A DNA stretch of 64,000 bases from Gordonia tangerina (GTDB lineage Bacteria; Actinomycetota; Actinomycetes; Mycobacteriales; Mycobacteriaceae), in assembly GCF_021556435.1 (NCBI RefSeq), contig NZ_JAKGCU010000017.1, positions 1-64,000 on the forward strand. Direction: 5' to 3'. Below the pieces are notes generated by a model. The model was not told the DNA's origin. It did not search any database and worked only from the letters and a program-made list of their open reading frames with translations. The position numbers and the translations under genes were made by a program. This document shows positions 48,695-60,214 of the stretch, piece after piece; position 1 is the stretch's first letter; every line of letters starts with the position of its first letter.

Positions 48695-48924
48695 GTTCGA
48701 TCTCCCGCTCCGCCCGCGACAAGGGCACCGCAACGCCAGGACACCGGTCCGCCGAAGCGGGCCGCAACCGTGTTCCCGCAGCACTGTTCCCGCAGCTCAC
48801 CGGATCCGCGCCGGAACGGTCCGCCCCGCTTCACGACCGCGACGTGAACGTTACCCCACTCCGGGGGCGGGATCAGTGAACTGGCCCGCCATGTGCGCGG
48901 CGTGCGACGTCGAAGACCCCGAAC

Positions 48925-51780
48925 TCAGCCCAGCTCGGCTGCCACGACGCCGCGACGGATGCCGGCAACCGCGGCTCGCGCCGAATCGGCGAGCCGGGTG
49001 CCGGGTCCGACGCAGAGCCGGATCTGCTCCAACAGATCGACGACCTGCCGATTCCATCGCACGAAGTCTCCCGGTGACAACAGTTGGCCGCGCTCACCAG
49101 CCGCCGCCAACGATTCGGTCAGCGTGCGACCCGACGCCCACAATGAGACCGCGACAGAGAATCCGGTGTCGGGTTCGCGCGTCGCATCGACCCGATGACG
49201 TGATTCCAGCGCCGTCAGCGCCCGCCAGATGTCGACCGTGTCGGCGAGCGCACGGCGCAAAGCCGCATTGCCGGGCATCGCGTCGGCACCTGCGAAGCTC
49301 TCCCGCCGTGCCTCGAACACCATCGCGGCGACCACGGCCGCGAGTTCGTGCGGGGCCAAGCGATCCCACACCCCGGCCCGGATGCATTCGACGACCAGCA
49401 GGTCACTCTCGCTGTAGATTCTGCTGAGCAATTCGCCGGATGCGGTGACGGTCACCTGCTCGGTGCCGGACCGGTCGGATGCGATCTCGATGTAGCCGAG
49501 TTCAGCCAGCACGGCAACGATGCGGTCGAACTGCACACCGAGGGTCGAGGTCCGCTCGGTGATGACCCGTTCGGCAGACACGATCTCACGGACCACCCGG
49601 TTGCGTCGTTCGGCGAGCCGAAAGAGGTCATCGGACCCGTCGAGACGGTGCGCCGGATGTGCCCGCAGCGTCGATCGAAGCCGGCCGAGTTCGCGGTCGT
49701 CGGCAGCCGCAGCACGTTTCTTGGATCGACCGCGCGGCATCTCGATCCCGGTGGAGCGCAGCGCCGACGCCAGATCGCGGCGGCCCCGCCCCGTGCGACG
49801 GTCGACGTGTTTGGGTAGCCGCATGTTCCCCAGGACCTGGGGCGGATTGACGAAATCGCGGCTGCCGACTCGCCCACACCAGGCGTCTTGCGCAAGGACG
49901 AGCGGTTTGGGATCCACCGATTGGGCAGCCGGTTCGAGGACGACTGCGATACCTCGGTGCCGCCCGCCGTGCAGGCCGATCACATGCCCCCGTTTGAGCG
50001 CGGCGAGATCGGCGACCGTCGACTGATTGTGCGCGGCCCGCCGCTCGAACTTGAGATCTCGTTCGCGGCGTCGGATGTCCTCGCGCAGTTGCACATACCC
50101 GAGAAACCCGCCGTAGGGTTGCGCGTCCGCCGCGTCGGCCTCATCGAAATCCTCGTCGTTGCCCGAAGGGTCTTCTGCGAGTGCGCCACCGGGCTCGAGG
50201 CCGCGGTCCTCGGCGGCCCGGATCAATTCCAGATCCAGTTTGCGCAGTCGCCGCTGCGCGTCATCGACCTTGCGGGCCTGCCCCACCACCGAACGATCGG
50301 CCTGGAACTGGGCGAACGATCGGTTCAGCAGTTCACGCGATCCGGCGAGTCCCAGACGACCCAACAGGTTGACGGCCATGTTGTACTCGGGTTGGAACGA
50401 ACTGCGCAACGGGAACGTCCGCGCGCCGGCGAGGCCGGCGACCTGATCCGGAACCGTTTCCGCCGTCCACACCACGACGGCATGTCCCTCGATGTCGATC
50501 CCGCGGCGACCGGCGCGCCCGGTCAGTTGGGTGAACTCGCCGGGAGTCAGGTCGACGTGCGCCTCGCCGTTGAACTTCACCAGCCGTTCGAGGACCACCG
50601 TGCGGGCCGGCATGTTGATGCCCAGCGCGAGCGTTTCGGTGGCGAAGACCATCTTGACCAAGCCGTGCACAAAGAGTTCTTCGACCGCATGCCGAAAGGT
50701 CGGAAGCAGTCCGGCGTGGTGCGCGGCGAAACCGCGCCGCAGTCCGGCACGCCATTCCTCGACGCCGAGTATCTCCTCGTCGGTGGGCGACAGTTCTTCT
50801 AGGTGACGATCGACGACGGCGTCCACCGTCTGCGCCTCATCGGGGGTCAACAGGTGAATGCCCGACCGCAGGCACTGAGTCAACGCGGCGTCGCAACCCA
50901 CCCGCGAGAAGATGAACCCGATGGCCGGCAGCAGCCCTTCGCGATCGAGCCTGGACACCAGGTCCGGTCGCGACGGCCCGCGCGCACCACCGCGCCGGTG
51001 GCCGCGCGGGCCGCCACCGCGGCGGCCACCACCCCGGGACCGTCCGTCGGAGTCGTCGGCAAGCAGCATCCGATGCCGGATGTAGCGCTTCAGTTCCGGA
51101 TTGACCTCCCGCCGGGCCGGCCTCTTTGCAGCCGACCGGGTGACGGACGGGTGAGCTGGCTCGAACAGGTCGAACATCCGGGTGCCAACCAGCATGTGTT
51201 GTGAGAGCGGCACCGGGCGATGTTCGTCGACGATGACCGTGGTGTCGCCGCGCACCGCCTGAATCCAGTCGCCGAACTCCTCGGCATTGCTCACGGTGGC
51301 CGACAGGCTCACCACGCGGACCGACGGATCCAGATGCAGGATCACCTCCTCCCACACCGCGCCACGGAATCGGTCGGCCAGAAAGTGCACCTCGTCCATC
51401 ACGACGTAGGACAGCCCGTCCAGCGCCCGCGAGTTCGCGTAGATCATGTTCCGCACGACCTCGGTGGTCATCACCACGACCGGCGCATGCGGATTGATCG
51501 AGTTGTCGCCGGTGAGCAGGCCCACGGAGTCCGAACCGTATACCGCCACCAGATCGGCGTACTTCTGATTGGACAGCGCCTTGATGGGCGTCGTGTAAAA
51601 ACACTTCGTGCCCGAGGTGAGCGCAAGATGGACGGCGAACTCGCCGACGATGGTCTTGCCGGCGCCGGTCGGGGCGCACACCAATACGCCGTGCCCGGCC
51701 TCGAGCGCCACGCATGCACGCTGCTGAAAATCGTCGAGGGCGAACGCCAACCGCCCACTGAACTCGTCGAGTCGAGTCAC
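48925..51780 (-). CDS. helY: Ski2/Mtr4-like superfamily 2 helicase HelY
   Basis: The 951-residue protein has a Walker [12 protein letters not shown] at about 37-47, [11 protein letters not shown] (DEVH box), the [13 protein letters not shown] motif III, and the motif [15 protein letters not shown] Gly/Arg-rich loop ([20 protein letters not shown]) is inserted before motif IV. The long C-terminal part has the rRNA-processing arch and DSHCT-like domain. Such helicases act on structured RNA in exosome-like decay; the mycobacterial role is unclear. The GTG start overlaps the tatC stop by 4 bases, so translation is coupled to tatC, as in Rv2092c-Rv2093c. Confidence 0.92.
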   Translation of the reverse strand: MTRLDEFSGRLAFALDDFQQRACVALEAGHGVLVCAPTGAGKTIVGEFAVHLALTSGTKCFYTTPIKALSNQKYADLVAVYGSDSVGLLTGDNSINPHAPVVVMTTEVVRNMIYANSRALDGLSYVVMDEVHFLADRFRGAVWEEVILHLDPSVRVVSLSATVSNAEEFGDWIQAVRGDTTVIVDEHRPVPLSQHMLVGTRMFDLFEPAHPSVTRSAAKRPARREVNPELKRYIRHRMLLADDSDGRSRGGGRRGGGPRGHRRGGARGPSRPDLVSRLDREGLLPAIGFIFSRVGCDAALTQCLRSGIHLLTPDEAQTVDAVVDRHLEELSPTDEEILGVEEWRAGLRRGFAAHHAGLLPTFRHAVEELFVHGLVKMVFATETLALGINMPARTVVLERLVKFNGEAHVDLTPGEFTQLTGRAGRRGIDIEGHAVVVWTAETVPDQVAGLAGARTFPLRSSFQPEYNMAVNLLGRLGLAGSRELLNRSFAQFQADRSVVGQARKVDDAQRRLRKLDLELIRAAEDRGLEPGGALAEDPSGNDEDFDEADAADAQPYGGFLGYVQLREDIRRRERDLKFERRAAHNQSTVADLAALKRGHVIGLHGGRHRGIAVVLEPAAQSVDPKPLVLAQDAWCGRVGSRDFVNPPQVLGNMRLPKHVDRRTGRGRRDLASALRSTGIEMPRGRSKKRAAAADDRELGRLRSTLRAHPAHRLDGSDDLFRLAERRNRVVREIVSAERVITERTSTLGVQFDRIVAVLAELGYIEIASDRSGTEQVTVTASGELLSRIYSESDLLVVECIRAGVWDRLAPHELAAVVAAMVFEARRESFAGADAMPGNAALRRALADTVDIWRALTALESRHRVDATREPDTGFSVAVSLWASGRTLTESLAAAGERGQLLSPGDFVRWNRQVVDLLEQIRLCVGPGTRLADSARAAVAGIRRGVVAAELG

Positions 51781-52781
51781 AGGATGTCGTCGAAGGTGTC
51801 GCGTTCACGGACGGAGGTGCGCGCCGACGGGGCCTGTGCGTTCTTCGATGCGCCGTGACCGGTCGGTGATGTGGTGGTGCGGTCGAGTCGCGACGCCATC
51901 GGCGATGGTCCGGTGGCGGGCAACGGGCTGGCCTGATCGTCGGGGATCGCCGCCCAATCGGGTGTGGAGCGTTTGCGGCGCCGGTCGTTGAACCGGGCGA
52001 ATTGGATGGCCAGTTCCATCAGCACCGTCAGCGCCAACGCCAGTGCCAGCATGGTGAACGGATCCTGACCTGGCGTGACGATGGCGCAGAACACGAAGAG
52101 TGCGAAGATCAGACCACGCCGCCAGCTCTTGAGCTTCTCGTAGGTGAGGACACCGATGATGTTCAACGCCACGATCAGCAACGGCAGTTCGAAGCTGACA
52201 CCGAAGATGATCAGCAAGTGCAGCATGAAGTTGAAGTACTGGTCGCCGGCCAGCGCGGTGACCTGCACGTCGTTGCCGACCGTGAGCAGGAAATGGAACG
52301 CCTTGGCGACCACCAGATAAGCGAGCACCGCACCGCCGACGAACAGCACGGCCGCGCTCGAGACGAAGCCGACCGCGTACCGCCGCTCATTCGAGTGCAG
52401 ACCTGGGGTGATGAACTGCCACAGCTGGTAGAGCCAGACCGGACACGCGAACACCACTCCGGCGGTGAGCGCAACCTTGAGCCGCAGCATGAACTGGTCG
52501 AACGGCCCTGTGGCCAGCAGGCGGCACGAGTCGTCTTCGGTCAGTACTGCCCGCGACTCCGGCGGCAGATCGCAGTAGGGCCCGCGGAGCAGGTCGCCCA
52601 GCGACGGGATACCGAGGAAGCCGTGGGTGTACCAGACGAACCCGAAGATGGTTGTCACGACGATCGCAATCGCCGAGATGACCACTCGGGTCCGCAGTTC
52701 GTAGAGATGTTCGACCAACGACATCGTGCCGTCGGGATTGACCTTGCGCTTACGGCGCCTCGGGTCCAGAGAAATGCGCAC
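51777..52781 (-). CDS. tatC: Twin-arginine translocase subunit TatC
   Basis: The 334-residue membrane protein, with six predicted helices, binds twin-arginine signal peptides and, with TatA, exports folded proteins. Conserved parts are [16 protein letters not shown] with the essential Glu, FFxxR-like [32 protein letters not shown], and [18 protein letters not shown]-terminal tail of about 65 polar residues ends in DTFDDIL. The GTG at 52781 is the first start in frame. It lies 33 bases after tatA and overlaps helY by 4 bases. Confidence 0.95.
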   Translation of the reverse strand: MRISLDPRRRKRKVNPDGTMSLVEHLYELRTRVVISAIAIVVTTIFGFVWYTHGFLGIPSLGDLLRGPYCDLPPESRAVLTEDDSCRLLATGPFDQFMLRLKVALTAGVVFACPVWLYQLWQFITPGLHSNERRYAVGFVSSAAVLFVGGAVLAYLVVAKAFHFLLTVGNDVQVTALAGDQYFNFMLHLLIIFGVSFELPLLIVALNIIGVLTYEKLKSWRRGLIFALFVFCAIVTPGQDPFTMLALALALTVLMELAIQFARFNDRRRKRSTPDWAAIPDDQASPLPATGPSPMASRLDRTTTSPTGHGASKNAQAPSARTSVRERDTFDDIL

Positions 52782-52814
52782 GCGGGGGCCTGGCCTCAGG
52801 TCGACGACAGATGA

Positions 52815-53072
52815 TCAGGCAGATTTCTTGACATCGTCGGTCGAGGTCGGCGCCGACGTGGGCGACGCTTCACCGGGCGGCAGTTCACGTTTGGCGGACT
52901 CGCCCGCATCTGCGGAGTCCTTGCCGTCGTTCTGCATTTCCTTGACCTCGCTCTTGAAGATCCGCAGCGACTGGCCCAGTCCCCGAGCTGCGTCGGGAAG
53001 CTTCTTGGAGCCGAACAGGATCACCACGACGAGCAGGACGATCACCCAGTGCCACCAGGACAGAGCACCCAT
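52815..53072 (-). CDS. tatA: Twin-arginine translocase subunit TatA
   Basis: The 85-residue protein has one N-terminal transmembrane helix ([16 protein letters not shown]), the hinge [21 protein letters not shown], an amphipathic helix and an acidic/polar tail. It oligomerises to form the Tat transport pore. The ATG at 53072 is preferred because GGAGG lies about 8 bases before it; a GTG three codons upstream is possible. It is followed by tatC, and pafC lies upstream on the same strand after 73 bases. Confidence 0.95.
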   Translation of the reverse strand: MGALSWWHWVIVLLVVVILFGSKKLPDAARGLGQSLRIFKSEVKEMQNDGKDSADAGESAKRELPPGEASPTSAPTSTDDVKKSA

Positions 53073-53145
53073 ATTCTCCACCTCCGAATTCCGACGTTGC
53101 CAATGCTACCCGAGCCACCCCGACGGCAGCGCCCAGCGGGCGCCC

Positions 53146-54105
53146 CTAGGTATACCGTGCTCGGGCCGCGGCCGCTGAGGAGATGACCGAATCGGCGATC
53201 GCCGAGTCGGAGATCACGCGCACCCGGCCACCGAAGCCGAGTAGGAACCGGGTCAACCACTCCGGCGACCCGTACACCAGCCGGGCACGTACAGGTGCCT
53301 GCGGGTCCACCCGCGTCTCGAGCGATTCCAACGGCTCGATGAGGTAGTAGTCCAGAACCCACAGTTCGCCCGGGTCGATCTCGATCTGCACCGAGGGCAG
53401 GTCGGGATTCTCCGACAACACCGCGCGTTGGGGGTGGGCCTTCGCTTCCTCCGGAGGTGACGCCGGTTCGTCGAGCTTCTCGGCCTCGTCGACCCGGTCG
53501 AAACGGAACAGGCGCACACCCTCACTCATCCGGCACCACGCCTCGAGATAGGTGTGATTGTCCATCGTCTGCAGCCCGATCGGGTCGACGATGCGATCAC
53601 TGACGCTGTCCCGGGTGGCCGAGTAGTACCGGATCCGCAGGGCCCGCCGCGCCGTCACGGCTTCCCGGATGCTCGCAAATGTCGGGTTGTCGGAGTCTGT
53701 GGATCCCGCAGGCATGCGCACCGCGGTGTCCGACGAACCGACGGCGGCCTCGATCTTGGCGATGGCGCGTCGCGCGGCCTCCTGGTCGACCGCGCCCGGC
53801 AGATCGAGAAGCGCTTGCAGCGCGACCAGCATGGTGCTGGCCTCCGCGCTCGTCAGGCGCAGCGGCCGATCCATCCCGGCGGTGAAGATCACGTCGACGA
53901 AGCCGTGCTCGAACTGCAGGTCGATCAGCTGGTGTGGGAAGTAGCCCGGCAACCCACAGACGAACAGCAACTCGAGGTCTTTGGTGAGTTGCGTCTGCGA
54001 GATACCCAGGTCGCGAGCGGCCTGATCCAGTGCGATCCCGTCGCGGGTCGCGAAGTAGGGCACCAACGCGAGCAGGCGGCTCAGTCGGTCCGGTCGTGGT
54101 GTCAT
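53146..54105 (-). CDS. pafC: WYL-domain regulator PafC
   Basis: The 319-residue protein has an N-terminal winged helix (RLSRLLALVPYFATRDGIALDQAARDLGISQTQLTKDLELL) and a WYL-type ligand-binding domain around IRYYSATRDSVSDRIVDPIGLQ, plus the WCX tail. With PafB it forms a transcription factor that induces DNA-repair genes independently of LexA in mycobacteria. The start overlaps the pafB stop by 4 bases (ATGA), as in the M. tuberculosis operon. Confidence 0.93.
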   Translation of the reverse strand: MTPRPDRLSRLLALVPYFATRDGIALDQAARDLGISQTQLTKDLELLFVCGLPGYFPHQLIDLQFEHGFVDVIFTAGMDRPLRLTSAEASTMLVALQALLDLPGAVDQEAARRAIAKIEAAVGSSDTAVRMPAGSTDSDNPTFASIREAVTARRALRIRYYSATRDSVSDRIVDPIGLQTMDNHTYLEAWCRMSEGVRLFRFDRVDEAEKLDEPASPPEEAKAHPQRAVLSENPDLPSVQIEIDPGELWVLDYYLIEPLESLETRVDPQAPVRARLVYGSPEWLTRFLLGFGGRVRVISDSAIADSVISSAAAARARYT

Positions 54106-55097
54106 CGGCTGGTCACCCCGCTCAGCTGGTCGAGCGCACCGATCACGTTGTCACGCAACTCCGGCGGCGACAGGACCACGGCGTCGGCCCCGGCGCCGAG
54201 CACCATCCGGGCCAGCGTGGTCAGCGACCGGATCTCGATGGTGACCACATCTCCCGGCTCGCCGTCGAGTGACTCGGACTCGATGCGCGTCGCGATCCGA
54301 CGCAGTCCGGCGGCTCGGTCGTGGGCCAGCCAGATGCGCGCGGTGCCGGTGTCGGCGCCCGCCGCGGAGTCGACGGCGGTCGCCACGATCTGCTGGATGT
54401 CGGTTCCGTCCGGAACCACGACCTCCCCGTGCGTCCCCGTCGGTGTCACCTCCGAGATCCGGGACAGCCGAAAGGTACGGGTGTCCTGCCGGTCACGGTC
54501 GTGGCCGGTGACATACCACCGCCCGCGATGGGTGACGATGCCCCACGGTTCCAGCGTGCGGCGGGTCGTCGATGCCGCAGCGCCGGGACGGTAATCGAAG
54601 GTGACCGCCGTGGCAGCGTCGATCGCGGCGAGCAACGCTGCCAGTGCGGCCTCCGACCCGACCGTCTTGGGCGAGAGACTGGCGGAAACCACCAGTTCAT
54701 CGTCTGCGCGGACATCGAGCCCGGCGGCGCGCAGCTTGAGGACCGCGTTCTGCGCGGTCGCAGCGATCTCCGGGGCCTCCCACAGCGCCGCCGCCATCGC
54801 CACCACCGCTGCCTCGGCGCGGTCGAGTTCGATGTCGGGCAATTCGTAGACGTCGCGGTTGATGCGATAGCCCTCGGCGTTGCCCGACATCCGGTCCCGG
54901 CCGGTGATCAGCGGTATCCCGAGATCCCGGAGCTGGTTCTTGTCCCGCTCGAACATCCGGTTGAACGCCTCGTCGGACTGGCCATCGTCGTTGTAACCGG
55001 CGACATGTCGGCGGATGTAGTCGGCGGTCAGGAACTGGCGTGTCGACAGCAGGCAGATCACCAGATTGAGCAGGCGCTCGACTTTCTGCGTTGCCAC
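54102..55097 (-). CDS. pafB: WYL-domain regulator PafB
   Basis: The 331-residue protein begins MATQKVERLLNLVICLLSTRQFLTADYIRRHVAGY, a winged-helix region, and has the WYL domain with FDYRPGAAASTTRRTLEPWGIV and WYVTGHDRDRQDTRTFRLSRI. It partners PafC in DNA-damage-responsive activation. The GTG at 55097 follows a TAAGCT by 6 bases, so a leaderless mRNA separate from pafA is likely, although the pafA stop is only 15 bases away. Confidence 0.94.
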   Translation of the reverse strand: MATQKVERLLNLVICLLSTRQFLTADYIRRHVAGYNDDGQSDEAFNRMFERDKNQLRDLGIPLITGRDRMSGNAEGYRINRDVYELPDIELDRAEAAVVAMAAALWEAPEIAATAQNAVLKLRAAGLDVRADDELVVSASLSPKTVGSEAALAALLAAIDAATAVTFDYRPGAAASTTRRTLEPWGIVTHRGRWYVTGHDRDRQDTRTFRLSRISEVTPTGTHGEVVVPDGTDIQQIVATAVDSAAGADTGTARIWLAHDRAAGLRRIATRIESESLDGEPGDVVTIEIRSLTTLARMVLGAGADAVVLSPPELRDNVIGALDQLSGVTSR

Positions 55098-55103
55098 CCC
55101 GCC

Positions 55104-55109
55104 AGCTTA
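55104..55109 (-). promoter_or_regulatory. -10 element TAAGCT for pafB, leaderless
   Basis: TAAGCT on the minus strand, then GGCGGG, then the GTG at 55097. It lies in the 15-base gap after pafA, so pafBC can probably be transcribed apart from pafA. Confidence 0.55.
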
Positions 55110-55112
55110 CGA

Positions 55113-56471
55113 TCACATGGACGCGATCAGCCGATCGACTCGCTCATCGACACTGCGGAATGGGTCCTTGCACAGGACGGTGCGCTGTGCCTGGTCGTTG
55201 AGTTTCAGATGGACCCAGTCCACGGTGAAATCCCGCCCGGCCTTCTGCGCCGCGGAGATGAAGTCGCCGCGCAGTTTGGCACGGGTGGTCTGAGGCGGTT
55301 CGTTGACCGCGGTCTTGATCGCCTCGTCGGTGGTCGCGCGCGCGATCAGGCCTTTGCGCAGCATCACGTCGAACACGCCCCGACCACGCTTGATGTCGTG
55401 GAAGGCCAGATCGAGTTGGGCGATCTTCGGGTCCGAGAGATCCATCGAGTAGCGGTCCTGGTACCGCTGGAACAGCTTGCGTTTGATCACCCAGTCGACC
55501 TCGGTGTCCACCGTGGAGAAGTCGCCGCTCTCCACCGCGTCGAGCATCCGCCCCCACAGGTCGACGACTTGATCCATCTCCGGGTCCGGGCGACGGTTGG
55601 CCATGTGTTCGACCGCACGCGCGTGGTACTCGCGCTGGATGTCCAAGGCGCTGGCCTGTCGGCCACCGGCCAGTCGCACGGGCCGACGCCCGGTCGGATC
55701 GTGGCTGACCTCGCGGATGGCGCGGATCGGGTTGTCGAGGGCGAAGTCACGAAACACCACGCCGGCCTCGATCATCTCCAGCACCAGCGCCGCCGAGCCG
55801 ACCTTGAGCAGGGTCGTCATCTCCGACATGTTGGAGTCGCCGACGATGACGTGCAGACGCCGATACTTCTCGGCATCGGCATGCGGTTCGTCGCGCGTGT
55901 TGATGATGGGCCGCGAGCGGGTGGTCGCCGACGACACTCCTTCCCAGATGTGCTCGGCACGCTGCGACAGGCAGAACGTGGCCGCCTTGGGGGTCTGCAG
56001 GACCTTTCCGGCGCCGCAGATCAGCTGCCGGGTCACCAGGAACGGCAGCAAGACGTCGGAGATCCGGGAGAACTCGCCAGCGCGCACCACCAGATAGTTC
56101 TCGTGGCAGCCATAGGAATTGCCCGCCGAATCGGTGTTGTTCTTGAACAGGTAGATGTCACCGCCGATCCCCTCATCGGCGAGCCGCTGCTCGGCGTCGA
56201 CGAGCAGATCCTCGAGGACGAGTTCCCCGGCTCGATCATGGTTGATCAGCTGGATGAGACTGTCACACTCGGCGGTCGCGTACTCGGGATGCGAACCGAC
56301 ATCGAGGTAGAGCCGCGCGCCGTTCTGCAGGAAGACGTTGGACGATCGACCCCACGAGACGACCCGCCGAAACAGATACCGGGCGACCTCGTCCGGGCTC
56401 AGTCGGCGATGGCCATGGAAGGTACACGTGACACCGAATTCGGTCTCGATACCCATGATTCGACGCTGCAC
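55113..56471 (-). CDS. pafA: Pup-protein ligase
   Basis: The 452-residue glutamine-synthetase-like ligase uses ATP to join the C-terminal Glu of Pup to lysines of target proteins. It shows [38 protein letters not shown] and [23 protein letters not shown], which include the metal and phosphate-binding residues; the length equals that of the M. tuberculosis enzyme. The GTG at 56471 is favoured by homology and by a TAGGGT 6 bases upstream. It lies 91 bases after prcA. Confidence 0.97.
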   Translation of the reverse strand: MQRRIMGIETEFGVTCTFHGHRRLSPDEVARYLFRRVVSWGRSSNVFLQNGARLYLDVGSHPEYATAECDSLIQLINHDRAGELVLEDLLVDAEQRLADEGIGGDIYLFKNNTDSAGNSYGCHENYLVVRAGEFSRISDVLLPFLVTRQLICGAGKVLQTPKAATFCLSQRAEHIWEGVSSATTRSRPIINTRDEPHADAEKYRRLHVIVGDSNMSEMTTLLKVGSAALVLEMIEAGVVFRDFALDNPIRAIREVSHDPTGRRPVRLAGGRQASALDIQREYHARAVEHMANRRPDPEMDQVVDLWGRMLDAVESGDFSTVDTEVDWVIKRKLFQRYQDRYSMDLSDPKIAQLDLAFHDIKRGRGVFDVMLRKGLIARATTDEAIKTAVNEPPQTTRAKLRGDFISAAQKAGRDFTVDWVHLKLNDQAQRTVLCKDPFRSVDERVDRLIASM

Positions 56472-56477
56472 AGGTCA

Positions 56478-56483
56478 ACCCTA
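56478..56483 (-). promoter_or_regulatory. -10 element TAGGGT for pafA, leaderless
   Basis: TAGGGT on the minus strand is followed by TGACCT and the GTG at 56471. The six-base spacing implies a leaderless mRNA. Confidence 0.6.
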
Positions 56484-56562
56484 CCCGCGAACAACGCCAC
56501 AGACCCGGCGACGCGACGGGTGCTCGCGTGGCCGGGTCTGCGGTGATGTGCCGGTATTCGAC

Positions 56563-57396
56563 TCAGGTATCCGGATTCGACGATGTGTCACCATCGGCAG
56601 CGGACGTGCCGTCTGACCCCGAGCCATCCGATTCGTTCGACGGTGACGCTGATGTCGTGGCGGACGGCATCAGCTCGGCCACGGCCGCTGCGCTGAGTCG
56701 GCGGAATGCGCGGCGGGGCCGATTGCGATCGAGAATCGCGACCTCGAGGTCGGTGGCGGCGAGTTCGCGCGGAGTCGACGGTGCCGACGTGGACGATCCG
56801 GTCGAGGATCCATTGGTGTCCGGTGGGGTCGTCAGTGCAGCCACCGCCAGCGCGAGCGCCGCCGGCAGGTCCAGATCGGGTGCGTAACTCTCGCGCAGTG
56901 CGGCCGTGATCGCCTCGTTCGCACCGCCCATCACCAGAAAACGCGTCTCGTCGGCGATGGACCCGTCGTAGGAGATGCGATACAGCTGTGACGGCCGCGG
57001 CTTGCCGTACTTGGCCACCTCCGCCACGCACAGTTCGACCTCATAGGGCTTGGCCTGTTCGGTGAACACCGAGCCGAGTGCGTTGGCATAGGTGTTGGCC
57101 AACGACAGTGCCGTGACATCGGCGCGGTCGTAGCTGTATCCGCGCATGTCGGCGAGCTGGATGCCGGCCTTGCGCAGGCTCTCGAACTCGTTGTACTTGC
57201 CGACTGCGGCGAAACCGATCCGATCGTAGATCTCGCTGGTCTTGCGCAGAGTGTTCGACGGATTCTCGGCCACGAACAGCACGCCGTCGGCATAGGTCAG
57301 GGCGATGACGCTGCGGCCCCGGGCGATGCCTTTACGCGCCAGCTCCGACCGATCGCGCATGATCTGTTCGGCACTGGCGTAATACGGGAACGTCAT
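56563..57396 (-). CDS. prcA: Proteasome alpha subunit
   Basis: The 277-residue structural subunit forms the outer rings of the 20S proteasome. It starts [29 protein letters not shown], the alpha-type N-terminal gate, and has [35 protein letters not shown]. It has no catalytic Thr. The C-terminal 45 residues are a disordered Ser/Asp/Gly tail longer than that of M. tuberculosis PrcA. The start overlaps the prcB stop by 4 bases, so the two subunits are made in step. Confidence 0.96.
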   Translation of the reverse strand: MTFPYYASAEQIMRDRSELARKGIARGRSVIALTYADGVLFVAENPSNTLRKTSEIYDRIGFAAVGKYNEFESLRKAGIQLADMRGYSYDRADVTALSLANTYANALGSVFTEQAKPYEVELCVAEVAKYGKPRPSQLYRISYDGSIADETRFLVMGGANEAITAALRESYAPDLDLPAALALAVAALTTPPDTNGSSTGSSTSAPSTPRELAATDLEVAILDRNRPRRAFRRLSAAAVAELMPSATTSASPSNESDGSGSDGTSAADGDTSSNPDT

Positions 57397-58274
57397 CGCG
57401 AGCCCCCTTCATGCTCTGCGGCACGCCGTTCGATGATGACGCGGGCCGCCGCCTCGATCTCGGCGGTGTCCACCTCTCGCGCGCCCTCGGCGGTCACGAC
57501 GACTGCCATCGGGAAGATCTTGCGCACCAGGTCCGGACCACCGGTGGCCGAGTCGTCGTCGGCGGCGTCGTATAGCGACTCGATGGCGATCGCCAGCGCC
57601 GAACCGGTGTCGAGGTCGGGCCGGTAGAGCTTCTTCAGCGACGACTTCGCGAATACCGATCCAGAGCCGATGGCCTGATAGCCTCCGAACTCCTCGTGCC
57701 GGTCACCGGCGACGTCGAAGGAGAAGATCCGGCCACGCTCGGTGGGGTCGTCGTGGTCGATGTCGTACCCCACCAACAGCGGAATGGCGGCCAGGCCCTG
57801 CATCGCGGCGCCGAGGTTGCCCCGCACCATCGATGCCAGCCGACTGACCTTTCCGTCCAGGGTCAGCGGGACGCCCTCGATCTTCTCGTAGTGTTCGAGT
57901 TCGACCGCGAACAACCGCACCATCTCGATCGCGATTCCCGCGGTGCCCGCGATACCGCACGCCGAGTACTCGTCGGTGATGTAGACCTTCTTCACATCGC
58001 GGGTGGCGATGAGGTTGCCCGCGGTGGCACGACGATCGCCGGCGAGCACCACGCCGCCGGGATAGGACACCGCGACGATGGTTGTGCCATGCGGGATCTC
58101 ATCTGTGGCGTGCGCGCTCATACCGTCCCACCGATGCTGCGGCAACTGCTCGGGCGCATGGTTGCGCAGGTAGTCGGTGAACGACGAGATGTCGGCACCC
58201 AACGACGATGTGGTGGCCGGGATGGGTCGTGCGGGTGAGTTGTGGGTGTGCAGTGAACCGAACCGATCGCTCAC
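57393..58274 (-). CDS. prcB: Proteasome beta subunit
   Basis: The 293-residue catalytic subunit carries an N-terminal propeptide of 63 residues. The active-site nucleophile is Thr64 in [23 protein letters not shown], exposed when the propeptide is removed; the Asp and Lys (here in DRRA and DVKKVYITD) of the active site are present. It forms the two inner rings that cut proteins. Its start overlaps the pup stop by 4 bases and its stop overlaps prcA, so pup, prcB and prcA are coupled. Confidence 0.97.
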   Translation of the reverse strand: MSDRFGSLHTHNSPARPIPATTSSLGADISSFTDYLRNHAPEQLPQHRWDGMSAHATDEIPHGTTIVAVSYPGGVVLAGDRRATAGNLIATRDVKKVYITDEYSACGIAGTAGIAIEMVRLFAVELEHYEKIEGVPLTLDGKVSRLASMVRGNLGAAMQGLAAIPLLVGYDIDHDDPTERGRIFSFDVAGDRHEEFGGYQAIGSGSVFAKSSLKKLYRPDLDTGSALAIAIESLYDAADDDSATGGPDLVRKIFPMAVVVTAEGAREVDTAEIEAAARVIIERRAAEHEGGSR

Positions 58275-58462
58275 TGGCCGCCCTTCTGTACGTAGGCACG
58301 TACGAAGTCCTCGGCGTTCTCCTCGAGCACGTCGTCGATCTCGTCGAGCAGGTCGTCGGTGTCCTCGGCGAGCTTCTCGCGGCGTTCCTGACCGGCGCTG
58401 CCGTCCGAGCCGACGTCACCGTCGTCGCCGCCGCCATCACGCCTGGTCTGTTCCTGCGCCAT
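58271..58462 (-). CDS. pup: Prokaryotic ubiquitin-like protein Pup
   Basis: The 63-residue disordered protein tags substrates for the proteasome. The N-terminal third is Gly/Asp-rich, the helix-forming middle [20 protein letters not shown] binds the Mpa coiled coil, and the end is VQKGGQ. The final Gln must be deamidated to Glu by Dop before PafA can use it. A strong GGAGG site precedes the ATG at 58462. The 181 bases upstream to dop contain no other gene. Confidence 0.97.
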   Translation of the reverse strand: MAQEQTRRDGGGDDGDVGSDGSAGQERREKLAEDTDDLLDEIDDVLEENAEDFVRAYVQKGGQ

Positions 58463-58643
58463 CTGCTGCCTCCTTCATCTCGCCGGACACACAAACTGCG
58501 AATCCGGCCCGATCCACCCTGACGGGCGCCGATCCGGCTATGGGTCACCGGATCTGAAAAACCGCGTATTTCACACACTACCGGTGTGCGAGCCGCCGCG
58601 GGTGGAAGCGACCGGCCGCGCTGCGGGCAGTCGCTGGGCCCGG

Positions 58644-60146
58644 TCAGGTGGTGGTCAACTGATCGACGAGTTCGGCCGCCGAGTCCACCGAGTCGAGCAA
58701 CCTGCCGACGTGTGCCCGGCTGCCGCGCAACGGTTCGAGGGTGGGAATACGCACCAGCGAGTCGCCGCCCAGATCGAAGATGACCGAATCCCAGCTCGCC
58801 GCGGCGACGTCGGCACCGAAGCGGCGCAGACACTCGCCGCGAAAATAGGCACGGGTGTTCTGCGGTGGTTCGCTGATGGCGCGGGTGACATCGCTCTCGT
58901 CCACCAACCGCTTCATCGATCCGCGCGCGACGAGCCGGTTGTAGAGGCCCTTGTCGAGCCGCACGTCGGAGTACTGCAGGTCGATCAGGTGCAGACGTGG
59001 CGCGGACCACCCGAGGCCTTCACGCTGCCGGAAGCCCTCCAGCAACCGCAGCTTGGCGGGCCAGTCCAGGATGTCGGCACATTCCATCGGGTCGCGCTCG
59101 AGCCGATCGAGGACGTCGGCCCAGGTCTCCAACACGTGGGCGGCCCGGGTGTCGTCGCTGTGCTCGGACTCGTGGAACTTCATACAACGCTCGAGGTACT
59201 CGCGCTGCAGGGCAAGCGCGGTGAGCTCTCGGCCGTCGGTGAGTGCGACGGTCGCGGCGAGGCTCGGGTCGTGGGAGATGGTGTGCACCGCCTGTACCGG
59301 CCGCGCGAGTTCGATGTCGGAGAAGTCGACGCCGGCCTCGATGAGGTCGAGGACGAGTGCGGTGGTTCCCACCTTCAGGTAGGTCGCGGTCTCTGCGAGG
59401 TTCGCATCACCGATGATGACGTGCAGCCGACGGTAGCGTTCGGGATCGGCGTGCGGTTCGTCGCGGGTGTTGATGATCCCGCGCTTGAGGGTGGTCTCCA
59501 GGCCGACCTCGACCTCGATGTAGTCCGACCGTTGCGACAACTGATAGCCCGCCTCATCGCCGGATTGTCCGATGCCGACGCGGCCGGCTCCGCAGATGAT
59601 CTGCCGGGAGGCGAAGAATGTCGTCAGTCCGGCGATGACGGCGGTAAACGGCGTCTCCCGGTTCATCAGATAATTCTCGTGGGTCCCGTAGGATGCGCCC
59701 TTGCCGTCGATGTTGTTCTTGTAGAGCTGTAGGCGTGGCGCACCCGGCACACTCGCCACATGGCGTGCGGCCGCCTCCATGACCCGCTCACCGGCCTTGT
59801 CCCAGATCACCGCATCCATCGGATCGGTCACCTCTGGTGCCGAGTACTCCGGGTGAGCGTGGTCGACGTAGAGCCGTGCGCCGTTGGTGAGGATCATGTT
59901 CGCCGCGCCGATCTCGTCGGCGTCGATGATCGGCGCCGGTCCGCTGCCGCGACCGAGGTCGAACCCGCGGGCATCACGCAGCGGCGACTCCACCTCGTAA
60001 TCCCATCGGGTGCGCTTGGCGCGGGGCACGCCCGCGGCCGCGGCATAGGCCAGCACGGCCTGGGTGGACGTCATGATCGGGTTCGCGGTCGGGTCCCCGG
60101 GCGCGGAGATCCCGTACTCGACCTCGGTGCCGATGATTCGCTGCAT
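58644..60146 (-). CDS. dop: Pup deamidase/depupylase
   Basis: The 500-residue relative of PafA deamidates the Pup C-terminal Gln and also removes Pup from substrates. It begins [19 protein letters not shown], has [15 protein letters not shown] with the catalytic Asp region, and [23 protein letters not shown]; the Dop-loop after residue 35 ([20 protein letters not shown]) distinguishes it from PafA. The ATG at 60146 has a TAGGCT 6 bases upstream and no ribosome-binding site. It is divergent from glgP, and pup follows after 181 bases. Confidence 0.96.
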   Translation of the reverse strand: MQRIIGTEVEYGISAPGDPTANPIMTSTQAVLAYAAAAGVPRAKRTRWDYEVESPLRDARGFDLGRGSGPAPIIDADEIGAANMILTNGARLYVDHAHPEYSAPEVTDPMDAVIWDKAGERVMEAAARHVASVPGAPRLQLYKNNIDGKGASYGTHENYLMNRETPFTAVIAGLTTFFASRQIICGAGRVGIGQSGDEAGYQLSQRSDYIEVEVGLETTLKRGIINTRDEPHADPERYRRLHVIIGDANLAETATYLKVGTTALVLDLIEAGVDFSDIELARPVQAVHTISHDPSLAATVALTDGRELTALALQREYLERCMKFHESEHSDDTRAAHVLETWADVLDRLERDPMECADILDWPAKLRLLEGFRQREGLGWSAPRLHLIDLQYSDVRLDKGLYNRLVARGSMKRLVDESDVTRAISEPPQNTRAYFRGECLRRFGADVAAASWDSVIFDLGGDSLVRIPTLEPLRGSRAHVGRLLDSVDSAAELVDQLTTT

Positions 60147-60152
60147 GCTACG

Positions 60153-60158
60153 AGCCTA
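60153..60158 (-). promoter_or_regulatory. -10 element TAGGCT for dop, leaderless
   Basis: TAGGCT on the minus strand, then CGTAGC, then the ATG at 60146. The spacing gives a transcript starting at the ATG. Confidence 0.65.
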
Positions 60159-60200
60159 GATGTTCATCTGTGAGCGGTCGCAGCGTCGTCCTGCTCTGGG

Positions 60201-60206
60201 TAGCGT
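60201..60206 (+). promoter_or_regulatory. -10 element TAGCGT for glgP, leaderless
   Basis: TAGCGT lies 8 bases before the GTG at 60215. The dop and glgP promoters share a 68-base divergent region. Confidence 0.55.
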
Positions 60207-60214
60207 CTACTGGG

